Below, piece by piece: positions 40,904 through 49,814 of a DNA stretch of 64,000 bases (position 1 is the first letter of the stretch; each line of letters begins with the position of its first letter). Made by a program: the position numbers and the translations under genes. Source of the stretch: Massilia litorea (GTDB lineage Bacteria > Pseudomonadota > Gammaproteobacteria > Burkholderiales > Burkholderiaceae_D); the NCBI RefSeq assembly GCF_015101885.1, contig NZ_CP062941.1:4836001-4900000 (forward strand), in the 5' to 3' direction. The notes under the pieces are model-generated. The model had not been told where the DNA came from. It was given only the letters and a program-made list of their open reading frames with translations, and made no database searches.

Positions 40904-42181
40904 ATGCAAGCGCGCAGCTCCTCCCACCATTATTTTTCAGGCATCCTGTCGTCGCTTTACCGCGCCTTCGATGCCGTCGCCACCTGGGTTACCCAGCTGT
41001 CGTGGTGGAAATTCTTCCTGTTCGCCGCGCTGACCCTGATCGCCGGCGCCATCCTCCAGGAAGAACTGTTTTCCGGCGGAGAGGTCGAGATCGCCGCGGC
41101 CGAGCGCGCCGCGCGCAAGGACCAGCCCAGCATCCTGATCGACGACAGCGGCATCCATTTCAACCCGCGCAACAAGCCGAAAGCCGGCAGTCCGGACGGC
41201 CCTGCGGCCGCGCACCCATCCGTGCCGCCCGCGCCCGAGGCGCCCGGCGCTCCGGCTGCGCCGGGAGCGCCCGACCCTGTCCCGGCGCCCGACCTGGCCC
41301 TGCCGAAAGGCGCCCATCCGGGCAGCGACTCGGTCCACATCGAACTGCCGCCGCAGATCGCCGAAGAGTTGTCGGTGGCGATCGAAGGCGCCGTCGACGA
41401 TGCGGCAGAGGCGAAAGTGTCGCGTTATCACAAACAGGCCTCGACCTGGTTCAACAGCTTCGTGCTGCTGCTGGTCATGGCCCTGTTCGGGGTCAAGGCG
41501 CTGATGGGCGGCAAGAAGCGCGCTGAATTGCAAACCCAGTCCGCGAATGCCGCCGCCGAGCGCGAGTCGATGCAGCGCCAGCTGTCCGAGGCGCGCATGC
41601 AGATGATGCAGGCCCAGGTCGAGCCGCACTTCCTGTTCAACACGCTCGCCTCGGTCGAACACCTGATCGAGACCAACCCGCCGCGCGCCTCGGCCATGCA
41701 GCGCAGCCTGATCCAGTACCTGCGCGCGGTGCTGCCGCAGATGCGCGACAACACCCTGGTGACCAACCTCGGGCGCGAAGTCGACATGGTCACTGCCTAC
41801 CTGAACCTGCTCAAGATGCGGATGGAAGAACGCCTGACGGTCGACATGCGCATCCCCGACGGCCTGCGCAGCGCCGCCTTCCCGCCGATGATGCTGCAGT
41901 CGATGGTCGAAAATGCGATCAAGCACGGCCTGGAATGCAAGCCCGAGGGCGGCACCCTGAAAATCGTGGCCGACGTCGCCGACAACAAATTGCGCGTCAC
42001 CGTCACCGACGACGGCGTCGGTTTCGGGGTCGTGCCGAGCACCGGTACGGGCCTCGGCCTGCCGACCATCCGCGAGCGCCTGCGCTTGCTGCATGGCGAG
42101 TCCGGCCAGCTGCACATCGCCGCCAACAGCCCGAGCGGCGTGATCGCGATGGTCGAGGTGCCGTACCAGGTTTCGCGCTGA
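40904..42181 (+). CDS. LytS/YehU-type sensor histidine kinase with a Pro/Ala-rich periplasmic region
   Basis: 425 residues. One membrane helix at about 33-52, a periplasmic stretch of about 125 residues that contains a Pro/Ala-rich linker (APEAPGAPAAPGAPDP), a second helix at about 182-202, a coiled coil, and the His_kinase core with phospho-acceptor His242 in VEPHFLFNTL. HATPase follows with MVENAIKHGLECKPEGG and GTGLGLPTIRERLRLLHG. It precedes the LytTR regulator by 90 bases and is very likely its partner. The ligand is unknown. Confidence 0.92.
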   Translation: MQARSSSHHYFSGILSSLYRAFDAVATWVTQLSWWKFFLFAALTLIAGAILQEELFSGGEVEIAAAERAARKDQPSILIDDSGIHFNPRNKPKAGSPDGPAAAHPSVPPAPEAPGAPAAPGAPDPVPAPDLALPKGAHPGSDSVHIELPPQIAEELSVAIEGAVDDAAEAKVSRYHKQASTWFNSFVLLLVMALFGVKALMGGKKRAELQTQSANAAAERESMQRQLSEARMQMMQAQVEPHFLFNTLASVEHLIETNPPRASAMQRSLIQYLRAVLPQMRDNTLVTNLGREVDMVTAYLNLLKMRMEERLTVDMRIPDGLRSAAFPPMMLQSMVENAIKHGLECKPEGGTLKIVADVADNKLRVTVTDDGVGFGVVPSTGTGLGLPTIRERLRLLHGESGQLHIAANSPSGVIAMVEVPYQVSR

Positions 42182-42271
42182 GCAGGTTTCCCGCTGGGGC
42201 ATCGATGTCCTTGCCTGCCGCCCCGTTTCGTTGAATAATTGTCACTTCCTCTTTCCGCCAGGACCACGACC

Positions 42272-43033
42272 ATGCCGACCGCGATTATTGCCGATGATGA
42301 AAGACTGATGCGCGACCAGCTGCGCATGCGCCTGGAGCAGGTGTGGCCGGAACTGGAGATCGTGGGCGAGGCGAAAAATGGCGAAGAAGCGGTCGAACTG
42401 GTCGGACAGCACAAGCCCGATCTGACCTTCCTCGACATCCGCATGCCGGGCAAGACCGGCATGGAAGCGGCACGCGAAATCGGCGACCGCAGCCAGATCG
42501 TGTTCGTCACCGCCTACGACCAGTACGCGGTCGAAGCCTTCGAGCGCGGCGCCGTCGATTACGTGCTGAAACCTTCCGAACCGGAGCGCCTGAAGGTCAC
42601 GGTCGAACGCCTCAAAGCGCGCCTGGACAAGCCGGGCGCGGTGGTGAACGACAGCGTCACCGCGATGCTGTCGCAACTGGCGGAAAAGATCGCCGCACCC
42701 AAGCCGAAGCACCTGCAGTGGATCCAGGCCAGCATCGGCCAGGATTTGCGCATGATCCCGGTCGAGGACATCTTGTTCTTTCGCTCCGACGAAAAATACA
42801 CCTGCGTGCAGACGGCCACATTCGAGGCGCTCATTCGCAAGCCGGTGCGTGACCTGGCCGACGAACTCGATCCAGCCCTGTTCTGGCAGATCCACCGCGC
42901 CACGCTGGTCAACGTCAACGCCATCGAAGGCGTGACGCGCGACATCCGCGGGCGGCACCTGGTGCTGGTCAAGGGGCGTCCGGAAAAGCTGGAAGTAAGC
43001 CGGAGTTTCCTGCATCTCTTCAAGCAGATGTAA
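42272..43033 (+). CDS. LytTR-type DNA-binding response regulator
   Basis: 253 residues from the ATG at 42272. Receiver at 1-115 with the acidic pair in IIADDERLMR and acceptor Asp55 in LTFLDIRMPG, plus KPSEPERL with the conserved Lys. LytTR DNA-binding domain at about 150-250, with EDILFFRSDEKYTCVQT and FWQIHRATLVNVNAI. Pairs with the LytS-type kinase just upstream. A longer reading from an upstream TTG has no family support. Confidence 0.94.
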   Translation: MPTAIIADDERLMRDQLRMRLEQVWPELEIVGEAKNGEEAVELVGQHKPDLTFLDIRMPGKTGMEAAREIGDRSQIVFVTAYDQYAVEAFERGAVDYVLKPSEPERLKVTVERLKARLDKPGAVVNDSVTAMLSQLAEKIAAPKPKHLQWIQASIGQDLRMIPVEDILFFRSDEKYTCVQTATFEALIRKPVRDLADELDPALFWQIHRATLVNVNAIEGVTRDIRGRHLVLVKGRPEKLEVSRSFLHLFKQM

Positions 43034-43064
43034 GGCTGTCCGGGACCCGCTAGCTGCCGCGTAC

Positions 43065-43088
43065 CGTAGGGTGGGCATGCCCACGCGG
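43065..43088. repeat. REP-like single hairpin (element 5a)
   Basis: GTAGGGTGGGC-AT-GCCCACGCGG with the shortest loop of the set. It lies about 30 bases after the LytTR stop. Its mirror partner is not complete; the next related unit is element 5b. Confidence 0.75.
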
Positions 43089-43184
43089 TGCGGAGCATGC
43101 AAGGTCAAGCATGTGCTCTCGCAATGAAGGCATGTTCATCATGCTGTCGTCGTTTTCAGGCAGTTCGACTCTCACTTGGCGCGC

Positions 43185-43255
43185 CGCGTGGGCACGAGTG
43201 CCTGGTGAACCCGTCATTGAGGCCATTGGCCTTCATGACCCCATACGTTACGCGG
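43185..43255. repeat. Mosaic REP-like element (element 5b)
   Basis: CGCGTGGGCACGAGTGCC, then TGGTGAACCC, then a GGCCATTGGCC core flanked by TGAGGCC...TTCATGACCCC, ending ATACGTTACGCGG. The order matches, in inverse orientation, the left part of element 7, and its right end matches one half of the palindrome at 45731. Confidence 0.7.
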
Positions 43256-43375
43256 CTGATCCGGGTCCTGCCCAGCTTGTCCCCCCTCAAGTACGACCTT
43301 CTACGCCCGCCGTATCGTAGCGTTTGGTCCGCATGCGCGGACGATAACGCAGGCATACCCGGCAGGCATACCCAC

Positions 43376-44533
43376 ATGAAACAACAGCGCAGTGCGCGCC
43401 CGTTCGTGCGCGGCCTGGCGATGTTCGCGCTCGGCTGGTTCGGCGGCCGCTGGCTGGCCCGTGTCGACGCCGACAGCGCCGTCGATGCGCCGGCGCGCCA
43501 CAGCCGGCGCGTCGTCCACAACGCCGGCGAAGCGATCATCGCGGCCGACGAGACGAGCCGCATCGTGCTCGCCAATCCGGCGGCGGCGGCCATGTTCGGG
43601 GTCACGACCCAGCAGATGCAGGGCAGCCCGCTGTCGCGCTTCATCCGGGCACCGGCCGCCGACGTCGAATCGCCGCTCGAGTATTTCCAGGCCGACGGCC
43701 GCGCCGGGCGCCGCGGTACCGATTACGCCGGCATCGGCCTGCGCGCCAATGGCGAGCCCTTCGCCATCGAAGGTTCGCTCGCCGATACCCTGCAGGACGG
43801 CCACACCGTCTACACCATCATCCTGCGCGACGTGTCCGAGCGCCAGCGGGTGCAGCGCAAGCTCGCGCGCTCGCACGACCAGTTGCGCCAGCTGTCCGCC
43901 GCGCTGCAGACCATTCGCGAGGAAGAGCGCACCCACATCGCGCGCGAGCTGCACGACGACCTCGGCCAATTGCTGGCCTCGCTGCGCATGGACCTCACCT
44001 TGCTGCGCACCGAGTGCGGCGCTTCGCCGAACCTCGGGCGCCTGATCGACGGCATGGACGGCAACCTGCTCACGGCGATTACCTCGCTGCGCCGCATCGC
44101 CACCAACCTGCGTCCGCGCGCCCTGGACGAGGGCGGGCTGTATTTCGCCCTGCAGGGCTTGCGCGAGGATTTCACGCTGCGCCACGGCATCGTCTGCGAA
44201 CTGCTGGCCGACGAAGCCGAGCTGCGCCTCGACGACCAGGCCAGCACGGCGATCTTCCGCATCATCCAGGAGGCGCTCACCAACATCGCCCGCCACGCCG
44301 GCGCCAGCCTGGTAACGATGAACCTGTACCGCATCAACAGCGAACTGCTCGTCACGATCCGCGACGACGGCCGCGGCATCAGCGAGGAAGACATGGAAAA
44401 GGCCGAATCGCTGGGCCTGGTCGGCATGCGCGAACGGGTCTGGGGACTCAAGGGCGAGATCACCATCAGCGCCGACGAGTCGCCCGGCACCCGGATCGAC
44501 ATCGTGCTGCCGGTGGCGGACCATACCGTTTAG
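43376..44533 (+). CDS. Orphan PAS-containing NarX/LiaS-type (HisKA_3) sensor kinase
   Basis: 385 residues from the ATG at 43376. A weak N-terminal hydrophobic segment (about 10-26) is followed by a PAS domain (about 45-155), a coiled coil, and HisKA_3 with His193 in IARELHDDLGQLLASL, then an HATPase with QEALTNIARHAGAS and GLVGMRERVWGLKGEI. Kinases of this type pair with LuxR-class (NarL) regulators, yet the neighbour is a LytTR regulator with its own kinase, so the partner is elsewhere. Start is set by exclusion of the repeat-filled upstream DNA. Confidence 0.9.
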   Translation: MKQQRSARPFVRGLAMFALGWFGGRWLARVDADSAVDAPARHSRRVVHNAGEAIIAADETSRIVLANPAAAAMFGVTTQQMQGSPLSRFIRAPAADVESPLEYFQADGRAGRRGTDYAGIGLRANGEPFAIEGSLADTLQDGHTVYTIILRDVSERQRVQRKLARSHDQLRQLSAALQTIREEERTHIARELHDDLGQLLASLRMDLTLLRTECGASPNLGRLIDGMDGNLLTAITSLRRIATNLRPRALDEGGLYFALQGLREDFTLRHGIVCELLADEAELRLDDQASTAIFRIIQEALTNIARHAGASLVTMNLYRINSELLVTIRDDGRGISEEDMEKAESLGLVGMRERVWGLKGEITISADESPGTRIDIVLPVADHTV

Positions 44534-44646
44534 GACTTGTTGTTTTCGAATATCAACCTGTCATGAAGTAGAAATATTGCCCCGATAAGATGCGCTGGAC
44601 CCTGAGTTTGCCAACTCAGTCCTTCGTCACCTTATTGGAGATCTTC

Positions 44647-45663
44647 ATGCAATACAAAGCCCTGGCCGCCGCGCTGATCACGACCCTTCCGCTGTTCGCG
44701 CATGCGCAGACCAACGTCACCGTCTACGGCATCATGGACGCGGCCGTCGCCGTCGAGGACACCGACGCACCGGGCGAAAAGCGCCGCACCGTCATCAACT
44801 CGGGCAACCAGTCGAGCAGCCGCCTGGGCTTCCGCGGCACCGAAGACCTGGGCAATGGCCTGAAGGCAATCTTCAACATCGAAGCCGGCGTGTCGCTCGA
44901 CACCGGCGCCGCGGACTCGGCCCTGTTCGGCCGCCGCTCGGTGGTCGGCCTGCAAGGCAACTTCGGCCAGCTGACCGTGGGCCGGGAATACAGCCCGATC
45001 GCGTCGATCGCCGCCGCCACCGACGCGCTCGGCCAGGGCTTCTACGGCAGCAACCTGTCGGCCTTCACCACCAACCGCCTGACGCGCCGCTTGAGCAATT
45101 CCGTGAACTTCAAGAGCGCCCCGATGGCAGGCTTCAGCGTGCTGGCTGCGTACTCGGCCGGGGAGCGCACGACCGACGGTCCGAACGGCAACCTGCTGGG
45201 CGTGGCGCTGGAATATGCGAACGGCCCGTTCTACGTCGGCGCCGGCTACCACCGGCTGGAGCGTGTTGCGATCAGTGACGACCGCGAACTCGCGCTCGGC
45301 GCCGGCGTCAAGCTGGGCGACTTCGACATCAAGGCCAATTACCTGGCGGCCGACCAGGCCGGCGCCAACAACAAGTTCGAGCAGATCAACCTGGGCGGTG
45401 TCTACACCATGGGTTCGAACAAGTTCTACGCGAACCTGCAGCGCAACGAAATCGACAATGGCGCCCGCGGCAACGCCTGGTCCCTGGCCTACAGCTACGC
45501 GCTGAGCAAGCGCACCAACCTGTACACCGCCTACGGCTCGATGCGCAACAACGATCGCGGCGTGTTCGGCCTGAACTCGTCGTCGAACAACGTGACGCCG
45601 GTGGCGACCGCGCTGGGTGCGGACCCGACCGCGTTCACGGTGGGTGTGCGTCACGCGTTCTGA
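44647..45663 (+). CDS. Trimeric porin (Burkholderiales type)
   Basis: 338 residues, outer-membrane 16-strand porin. The signal peptide ends HAQTN near residue 20 and the mature part opens VTVYGIMDAAVAVED. SSRLGFRGTEDLGNGLKAIF, LFGRRSVVGLQGNFGQLTVG and a C-terminal Phe in FTVGVRHAF, needed for BAM-dependent insertion, are all as expected. GGAG precedes the ATG. Selectivity cannot be read. Strong terminator follows. Confidence 0.95.
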   Translation: MQYKALAAALITTLPLFAHAQTNVTVYGIMDAAVAVEDTDAPGEKRRTVINSGNQSSSRLGFRGTEDLGNGLKAIFNIEAGVSLDTGAADSALFGRRSVVGLQGNFGQLTVGREYSPIASIAAATDALGQGFYGSNLSAFTTNRLTRRLSNSVNFKSAPMAGFSVLAAYSAGERTTDGPNGNLLGVALEYANGPFYVGAGYHRLERVAISDDRELALGAGVKLGDFDIKANYLAADQAGANNKFEQINLGGVYTMGSNKFYANLQRNEIDNGARGNAWSLAYSYALSKRTNLYTAYGSMRNNDRGVFGLNSSSNNVTPVATALGADPTAFTVGVRHAF

Positions 45664-45681
45664 TTGGCGTAACCTGAAATG

Positions 45682-45712
45682 AAAAACGCGCGTGATTCAC
45701 GCGCGTTTTTTA
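45682..45712 (+). terminator. Intrinsic terminator of the porin gene
   Basis: AAAAACGCGCGTG-ATT-CACGCGCGTTTTT, thirteen-base-pair stem with a three-base loop and T-tract, about 20 bases past the stop. Symmetric enough to work in both directions. Confidence 0.93.
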
Positions 45713-45730
45713 TGCCACCGTCAGTTGCGC

Positions 45731-45777
45731 AACGTATGGGGTCATGGAGGCCAATGGCCTCCATGACCCCATACGTT
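45731..45777. repeat. Perfect 47-base palindrome (element 6)
   Basis: Arms of 23 bases (AACGTATGGGGTCATGGAGG on the left, its exact complement on the right) around a single central A. Lies between the porin and the convergent methyltransferase. The sequence GGGGTCATGGAGGCCAATGG recurs in part in element 5b, so it belongs to the same repeat family. Confidence 0.85.
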
Positions 45778-45792
45778 ACACCACGCTCCGGC

Positions 45793-46443
45793 TTACTTCA
45801 GGCGGCAGGTCAATATCCAGAAAAACTCGATCCGCTCGATCTTGATCTCCTTGCCGACATTGCCCAGGCGCTTACGTAACGCGCTGTCCGACTGGTAACT
45901 CTTCGGCAGCTCGAAACGCTCGCCTTCCGGCGCCGTCAGGATCTCGTAGGTCGTCCCGTCCGCATCCGTGCGCGCAATGGTTTCGCTGAAACCTTCGACG
46001 AAGGAATCGTCCAGGATCACCAGCAGCACATCCTTGCCCAGGCGCTTCTTGAGCGTCGCCAGCAGCTGTTCCTGCTCTTTTTTGTTCAGGTGCGACCACA
46101 GGAAGCTGACCAGTACCGCCGTGAATTTGCCGATGTCTTCCGGCAGGTCGAGGGCGTCGGCAACGCGGAAGGTTACTTTGCCTTCGGGCATGCCGCGCTC
46201 GCGGGCGATGTCGACCAGGTTCGCGTTGATGTCCACCGCCAGCACCGATTGCGCCGACTCGGCCGCCACTTCGGTCCAGAAACCGGTGCCGCAGCCCAGT
46301 TCCAGCACCGTATGCCCGGCAAGCACGTTGCCGAGGTGGATGCTCATGTCGTCGATGTCTTCATCCATGTCCGGCTCGAGGTATTTGTCCTCGACGGCCT
46401 CGCCCAGCAGGGCGTAATACTTTGCTACTTGTTGATTGCTCAT
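45793..46443 (-). CDS. Class I SAM-dependent methyltransferase
   Basis: 216 residues. S-adenosylmethionine site VLELGCGTGFWTEVA near residues 46-60, acidic strand end AVDINANLVDIA, and ADALDLP as motif II. Substrate unknown. The ATG at 46443 lies about 15 bases after the cysB stop on the same strand, so it may be read from the cysB promoter. Confidence 0.88.
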   Translation of the reverse strand: MSNQQVAKYYALLGEAVEDKYLEPDMDEDIDDMSIHLGNVLAGHTVLELGCGTGFWTEVAAESAQSVLAVDINANLVDIARERGMPEGKVTFRVADALDLPEDIGKFTAVLVSFLWSHLNKKEQEQLLATLKKRLGKDVLLVILDDSFVEGFSETIARTDADGTTYEILTAPEGERFELPKSYQSDSALRKRLGNVGKEIKIERIEFFWILTCRLK

Positions 46444-46458
46444 GTTTTTCTCTGACTC

Positions 46459-47397
46459 TTACAGCTCGTAGTTTTCTCCGCCGCGCATTGCGGCTTCGAC
46501 CATCTTGCGGTTCAGGCTCGGGGCCAGCAGCTCGATGAAGGTATAAATATAACTGCGCAGGTAAGCGCCCTGCTTCACCGCCACCCGCGACACGTTCATG
46601 CCGAACAGGTGGCCGACGGGAATCGTGCGCAGGTTGCGGTCGCGCTCGGCATCGAAGGCCATGCCGGCGATGATGCCCACGCCCATGCCAAGCTCGACAT
46701 AGGTCTTGATGACGTCGGCGTCGATCGCTTCCAGCAGCACATCCGGCTTCAGTTCGCGCAGGTTGAAGGCGTGGTCGATCTTGCTGCGGCCGGCGAAGGC
46801 GGCATCATAAGTGATCAGGGGGTAACCGGCGATCTCTTCCAGCGAAATCGCCTTCGAGCGCAGCAGCTCGTGTTCCGGCGGCACCACGATCACGTGTTCC
46901 CACTGGTAGCAGGGCAAGGTCACCAGGCCGTCGATCGCCGCGATCGCTTCGGTGGCGATCGCCAGGTCGGCCTGGCCCGTTTTCACCATGTCGGCGATCT
47001 GCTTCGGATTGCCTTGCAACAGGGACAGGCGCACCTTCGGGTACTTCGCCATGAAGGCCTGCACCACTTTCGGCAGCATGTAGCGCGCCTGGGTGTGCGT
47101 GGTGGCAATGGTGAAGCTGCCGCTGTCGTGGGCCGCGTATTCCTTGCCGATGCGTTTCAGGCTTTCGATTTCCTGCATGATCAGCTCGACCGACTCCAGC
47201 ACCAGCCGGCCCGGCTCGGTCAGGCCGCGGATGCGCTTGCCGTGGCGGGTGAAGATGTCGACGCCCAGCTCTTCCTCGAGCTCGATGATGGCTTTCGACA
47301 CCCCCGGCTGCGACGTGAACAAGGCCTTGGCGGCGTCGGTGAGGTTGTAGTTCTGGCGCACGGCTTCGCGCACGAAACGCAGTTGGTGAAGGTTCAT
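46459..47397 (-). CDS. cysB: CysB-family LysR-type regulator of sulfur metabolism
   Basis: 312 residues. Winged helix-turn-helix in the first 60 residues (MNLHQLRFVREAVRQNYNLT, AAKALFTSQPGVSKAIIELE), followed by an effector domain. It responds to O-acetylserine or N-acetylserine in relatives and turns on sulfate assimilation when cysteine is scarce. Divergent from cysI with 167 bases between, the usual arrangement for a regulator and its target. N-terminus and length are standard. Confidence 0.93.
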   Translation of the reverse strand: MNLHQLRFVREAVRQNYNLTDAAKALFTSQPGVSKAIIELEEELGVDIFTRHGKRIRGLTEPGRLVLESVELIMQEIESLKRIGKEYAAHDSGSFTIATTHTQARYMLPKVVQAFMAKYPKVRLSLLQGNPKQIADMVKTGQADLAIATEAIAAIDGLVTLPCYQWEHVIVVPPEHELLRSKAISLEEIAGYPLITYDAAFAGRSKIDHAFNLRELKPDVLLEAIDADVIKTYVELGMGVGIIAGMAFDAERDRNLRTIPVGHLFGMNVSRVAVKQGAYLRSYIYTFIELLAPSLNRKMVEAAMRGGENYEL

Positions 47398-47564
47398 TCC
47401 TGTTGTTATGTGATGGTGTAAATGCCAATCCGTATTTTATGCGATTGCTTATGCCACTACCGTATATAAGCAAATAAATTGTCAGTCGTTTGGAATAAAG
47501 CTGCTGGGGTTTACCATGCGAGCTAGCTTACCGGGCCCATACCCCGATTTCCTCCAGGACAATT
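47398..47564. promoter_or_regulatory. Divergent cysB-cysI control region
   Basis: AT-rich 167 bases. Visible are the dyad GCTTAT (47447-47452) / ATAAGC (47466-47471) and a direct repeat TTATGC (47437 and 47449). One of these is likely a CysB site, which is usually recognised as loosely spaced half sites. No clear -35/-10 was assigned. Confidence 0.45.
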
Positions 47565-49250
47565 ATGTACCGTTACGATCAATACGACCATCTCATCGTC
47601 CGCGAGCGCATTGCGCAATACCGCGACCAGGTTGCCCGCCGCCTGAACGACGAGTTGACCGAAGAAGAATTCCTGCCGCTGCGCCTGCAAAACGGCCTGT
47701 ACATGCAGCGCCACGCTTACATGTTGCGCATCGCGGTTCCCTACGGCCTGCTGTCGACCGCCCAGATGCGCATGTTCGCGCACATCGCGCGCAAGTATGA
47801 CCGCGGCTACGGCCACTTCACGACGCGCCAGAACATCCAGTTCAACTGGATCGAGCTGGAGCAGACCCCGGACATCCTGACCGACCTGGCTTCGGTGGAA
47901 ATGCACGCGATCCAGACCTCGGGCAATTGCATCCGCAACATTACGACCGACGAATTCGCCGGCGTGGCGGCCGACGAGATCATGGATCCGCGTCCGTTCG
48001 CCGAGATCCTGCGCCAGTGGAGCACCTTCCACCCCGAGTTCATCGCCCTGCCCCGCAAGTTCAAGGTCGCGATCAACGGCGCCGTGGAAGACCGCGCCGC
48101 GATCGCGATCCACGACATCGGCCTGACCCTGGTGAAGAACGAGGACGGCGAAGTCGGCTTCCGCTTCATGGCCGGCGGCGGCATGGGCCGTACGCCGATC
48201 ATCGGCAGCGTGATCCGCGAATTCCTGCCCTGGCAGCACCTGCTGACCTATACCGAAGCCGTGATGCGCGTGTACAACTCGTACGGCCGCCGCGACAACA
48301 AGTACAAGGCCCGCATCAAGATCCTGCTGAAGGCCCTGGGTGTCGAGGAATTTTCGCGCCTGGTCGAGGAAGAGTGGCAAGACCTGAAGGATGGCCCGGA
48401 AACGCTGAGCCGCGAGGAATACGACCGCGTCGCCGCCTATTTCGAGGCGCCCGCCTACGCTACCCTGGACGACAGCAATCCCTTGCTGGCGCACCCGGAC
48501 AACAAGGCTTTCGGTAACTGGCTCAACCGCAACGTCAAGCCGCACAAGGTGCCGGGCTATGCCTCGGTCGTGCTGTCGCTGAAGAAGACCGGCGTGCCGC
48601 CGGGCGACGCGACCGCCGAGCAGATCGACTTCGTCGCCGACCTGGCCGATAAATTCAGCTTCGGCGAACTGCGCGTGACGCACGAGCAGAACCTGGTGCT
48701 GGCGGACGTGAAGCAATCGGACCTGTTCGAAGTCTGGACACTGGCGAAATCGAAAGGCCTGGCGACGCCGAACATCGGCCTGCTGACCGACATCATTTCC
48801 TGCCCGGGCGGCGACTTCTGCTCGCTGGCGAATGCGAAATCGATCCCGATCGCGGCGGCCATCGCCGAGCGTTTCGACAACCTCGACTTCCAGCACGACA
48901 TCGGCGACATCGAACTGAACATCTCGGGCTGCATCAATGCCTGCGGCCACCACCACGTCGGTTCGATCGGCGTGCTGGGTGTCGACAAGGACGGCAGCGA
49001 GTGGTACCAGGTCTCGATCGGCGGCGCCCAGGGCAAGGATGCGGCGATCGGCAAGATCATCGGCCCGTCGTTCTCCGGCGGCCAGATGCCGGAAGTGATC
49101 GACCGCCTGCTGCAGGTGTATGTGCAGAACCGCTTCGAAGGCGAGCGTTTCGTCGAAACGGCGCAGCGCCTGGGCATCGCACCATTCAAGGAACACGTTT
49201 ACGCCACGCCGATTTCCAAGGGCGAACTGGTTGGGGAAGACCATGCTTGA
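47565..49250 (+). CDS. cysI: Assimilatory sulfite reductase, siroheme/4Fe-4S subunit
   Basis: 561 residues; reduces sulfite to sulfide. Cluster ligands are in CPGGDFC (C413, C419) and SGCINACGHHHVG (C456, C460). The repeated ferredoxin-like substrate halves include HFTTRQNIQFNWIELEQT near 86-103. No CysJ flavoprotein follows, so the electron donor differs from the enteric enzyme. Next gene (DUF934) begins inside its last codons, so the two are translated together. Starts 167 bases from divergent cysB. Confidence 0.94.
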   Translation: MYRYDQYDHLIVRERIAQYRDQVARRLNDELTEEEFLPLRLQNGLYMQRHAYMLRIAVPYGLLSTAQMRMFAHIARKYDRGYGHFTTRQNIQFNWIELEQTPDILTDLASVEMHAIQTSGNCIRNITTDEFAGVAADEIMDPRPFAEILRQWSTFHPEFIALPRKFKVAINGAVEDRAAIAIHDIGLTLVKNEDGEVGFRFMAGGGMGRTPIIGSVIREFLPWQHLLTYTEAVMRVYNSYGRRDNKYKARIKILLKALGVEEFSRLVEEEWQDLKDGPETLSREEYDRVAAYFEAPAYATLDDSNPLLAHPDNKAFGNWLNRNVKPHKVPGYASVVLSLKKTGVPPGDATAEQIDFVADLADKFSFGELRVTHEQNLVLADVKQSDLFEVWTLAKSKGLATPNIGLLTDIISCPGGDFCSLANAKSIPIAAAIAERFDNLDFQHDIGDIELNISGCINACGHHHVGSIGVLGVDKDGSEWYQVSIGGAQGKDAAIGKIIGPSFSGGQMPEVIDRLLQVYVQNRFEGERFVETAQRLGIAPFKEHVYATPISKGELVGEDHA

Positions 49251-49803
49251 AGTAGTTCACGAACAAATCATCCGCGGCCGCGAAGTCGTTGCCGACGACT
49301 GGCGCGTGCTGCGCCTCGAAGAAAACGAGACGCCGGAAGGCGTGGTCGTCCCTGAAGGCAAGGTCATCGTGCCGCTGTCCGTCTGGCTGGCGCAAAAAGA
49401 GACGCTGTCGCAGCGCGCCGAACTCGGCGTCTGGATCGCCGCCGACGAGCGCTTCGAAGCCCTCAAGGGCGATGCGGACCGCTTTGCCGTGATCGCCGTC
49501 GACTTCCCGAAGTTCAGCGATGGCCGCGGCTATTCGATCGCCTTCAATGTGCGCAAGCGCCTCGGCTACACCGGCGAACTGCGCGCCATCGGCGACGTCC
49601 TGCGCGACCAGCTGTTCTCGATGTCGCGCGTCGGCTTCAATGCCTATGCGACGCGCAAGGACCGGTCGATCCATGACGCGCTGAAGGGCCTGACCGTGTT
49701 TTCCGAAACCTACCAGGCCTCGGTCGACCAGCCGCTGCCGCTGTTCCGCCGCAAGGAACGCGACGTGCCGCTCGAACACAGCGACGTCGGCGCCGGCATC
49801 TGA
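49243..49803 (+). CDS. DUF934 protein, conserved partner of CysI
   Basis: 186 residues from the ATG at 49243, overlapping the cysI stop by eight bases. WIAADERFEALKGDADRFAV and DGRGYSIAFNVRKRLGYTGE are typical of the DUF934 family. It lacks obvious cofactor motifs. Because it is almost always beside a CysI without CysJ, it may help electron delivery or enzyme assembly; that is a guess from context. Confidence 0.88.
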   Translation: MLEVVHEQIIRGREVVADDWRVLRLEENETPEGVVVPEGKVIVPLSVWLAQKETLSQRAELGVWIAADERFEALKGDADRFAVIAVDFPKFSDGRGYSIAFNVRKRLGYTGELRAIGDVLRDQLFSMSRVGFNAYATRKDRSIHDALKGLTVFSETYQASVDQPLPLFRRKERDVPLEHSDVGAGI

Positions 49804-49814
49804 GGACACAGACC

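Larger units (their letters stand above)
43034..43375. other. Long intergenic region made mainly of REP-like sequence
   Basis: 342 bases between the LytTR and the orphan kinase genes. The left part holds element 5a and the middle 5b (listed separately). A short open frame continues through the repeats into the kinase frame, but it has no ribosome site and repeats are not expected to code. Confidence 0.6.

Noticed and set aside
43088..43375. N-terminal extension of the orphan kinase frame through the repeat region
   Set aside because: It would translate REP-like elements and has no Shine-Dalgarno. The ATG at 43376 starts a sensible protein.
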